Part shown: piece by piece, positions 5,610 through 5,862 of the stretch | How the letters are laid out: each line of letters begins with the position of its first letter | Position numbering within the stretch: the first letter of the stretch is position 1 | DNA from: Alphaproteobacteria bacterium | GTDB lineage: Bacteria; Pseudomonadota; Alphaproteobacteria; Rs-D84 | Direction: 5' to 3' | Length of the DNA stretch: 5,862 nt | NCBI GenBank assembly: GCA_024402755.1 | Contig: JAKSTD010000030.1 | Coordinates: forward strand, 1 to 5,862 | Notes under the pieces: model-generated | The model's database searches: none | The model's input: the letters and a program-made list of their open reading frames with translations, nothing else | Told to the model about the DNA's origin: nothing | Made by a program: the position numbers and the translations under genes

Positions 5610-5862
5610 AAATGTCTTGGACGATGTACACAATTCAAAATCGGCACCACAAATATCATCGCGTTGCAAACAGTTCGTATAACGACGAACACATTGTTCC
5701 GTTGTTAATTTATTTGTAATTTCTGCACCAACAATCAACTGATCCAATACAGAACCTTTTGCTGGATATGTATATCTGTCGACAACAACATCTGTCGCAC
5801 CACTGCGGGTCGCAGATGGTATAGTATGCGATTCCGCAACATTAGACAGCGCGTTTATCGCA
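5607..5862 (-). CDS. Upstream part of the cysteine-rich protein, ending at the in-frame TAA (5' end outside window)
   Basis: An 84-codon open stretch enters from the right edge in the same frame as the 851-residue part and ends at the TAA. Its first ~50 residues are Ser/Thr/Val-rich with no Cys. Then come four evenly spaced cysteines, C57, C64, C71 and C78 (C-x6-C-x6-C-x6-C, in QCVRRYTNCLQ and DICGADFELC). The next two, beyond the stop, continue with C-x6-C (LLCDSTLQRC), so the stop appears to cut a six-Cys module in two. I see no start codon with a ribosome binding site and no signal peptide here; the true N-terminus must lie outside the window. It is read as the N-terminal side of the same gene as 3042-5597. 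A separate gene that ends here by chance in the same frame is less likely. Confidence 0.6.
   Translation of the reverse strand, partial: AINALSNVAESHTIPSATRSGATDVVVDRYTYPAKGSVLDQLIVGAEITNKLTTEQCVRRYTNCLQRDDICGADFELCTSSKTF

Noticed and set aside
1..5862. Alternative genetic code (stop codon reassigned), prompted by the in-frame TAA
   Set aside because: TAA ends lptG, xerD, the J-domain gene, lpxD and the cysteine-rich gene at expected lengths. Trp is encoded by TGG in the checked motifs, so the standard code fits.

Overview
The window looks like a chromosomal segment of an AT-rich, Gram-negative, probably host-associated alphaproteobacterium. Two genes belong to lipopolysaccharide biology (lptG and lpxD). 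The XerD-like recombinase has alphaproteobacterial features, and the small J-domain protein has an N-terminal motif that I know from alphaproteobacteria. The lineage is inferred from these protein families; no rRNA or other taxonomic marker is present.

Left part, + strand (2-1907): a tight gene string. It starts with the C-terminal part of lptG (5' end outside the window). Next is a 42-codon gene for a single-pass membrane miniprotein (415-543). xerD follows (540-1403), its start overlapping the miniprotein stop as ATGA. Last is a J-domain protein with a Cys/His-rich N-terminus (1407-1907). Gaps are 11, -4 and 3 nt, so the string is most likely one transcript whose promoter lies upstream of the window.

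Middle, - strand: lpxD (1912-2958) converges on the J-domain gene with only 4 nt between the stop codons. An 11-bp all-AT inverted repeat spans the junction. Upstream of lpxD, an intrinsic terminator for the next gene overlaps a consensus-like promoter for lpxD. The -35 is in the hairpin and the -10 begins at the end of the T-tract.

Right part, - strand (3042-5862): a very long, cysteine-rich gene that runs off the window. It encodes repeated six-cysteine modules and two glycine-zipper-like hydrophobic segments near its C-terminus. One in-frame TAA (5607-5609) interrupts it, while coding sequence of the same character continues in the same frame on both sides. I do not recognise an established function. 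It is probably an extracytoplasmic, disulfide-bonded envelope protein, and it is the most unusual item here.

There is no gene-free stretch over 300 bases. No tRNA, rRNA, CRISPR array or insertion sequence was seen.
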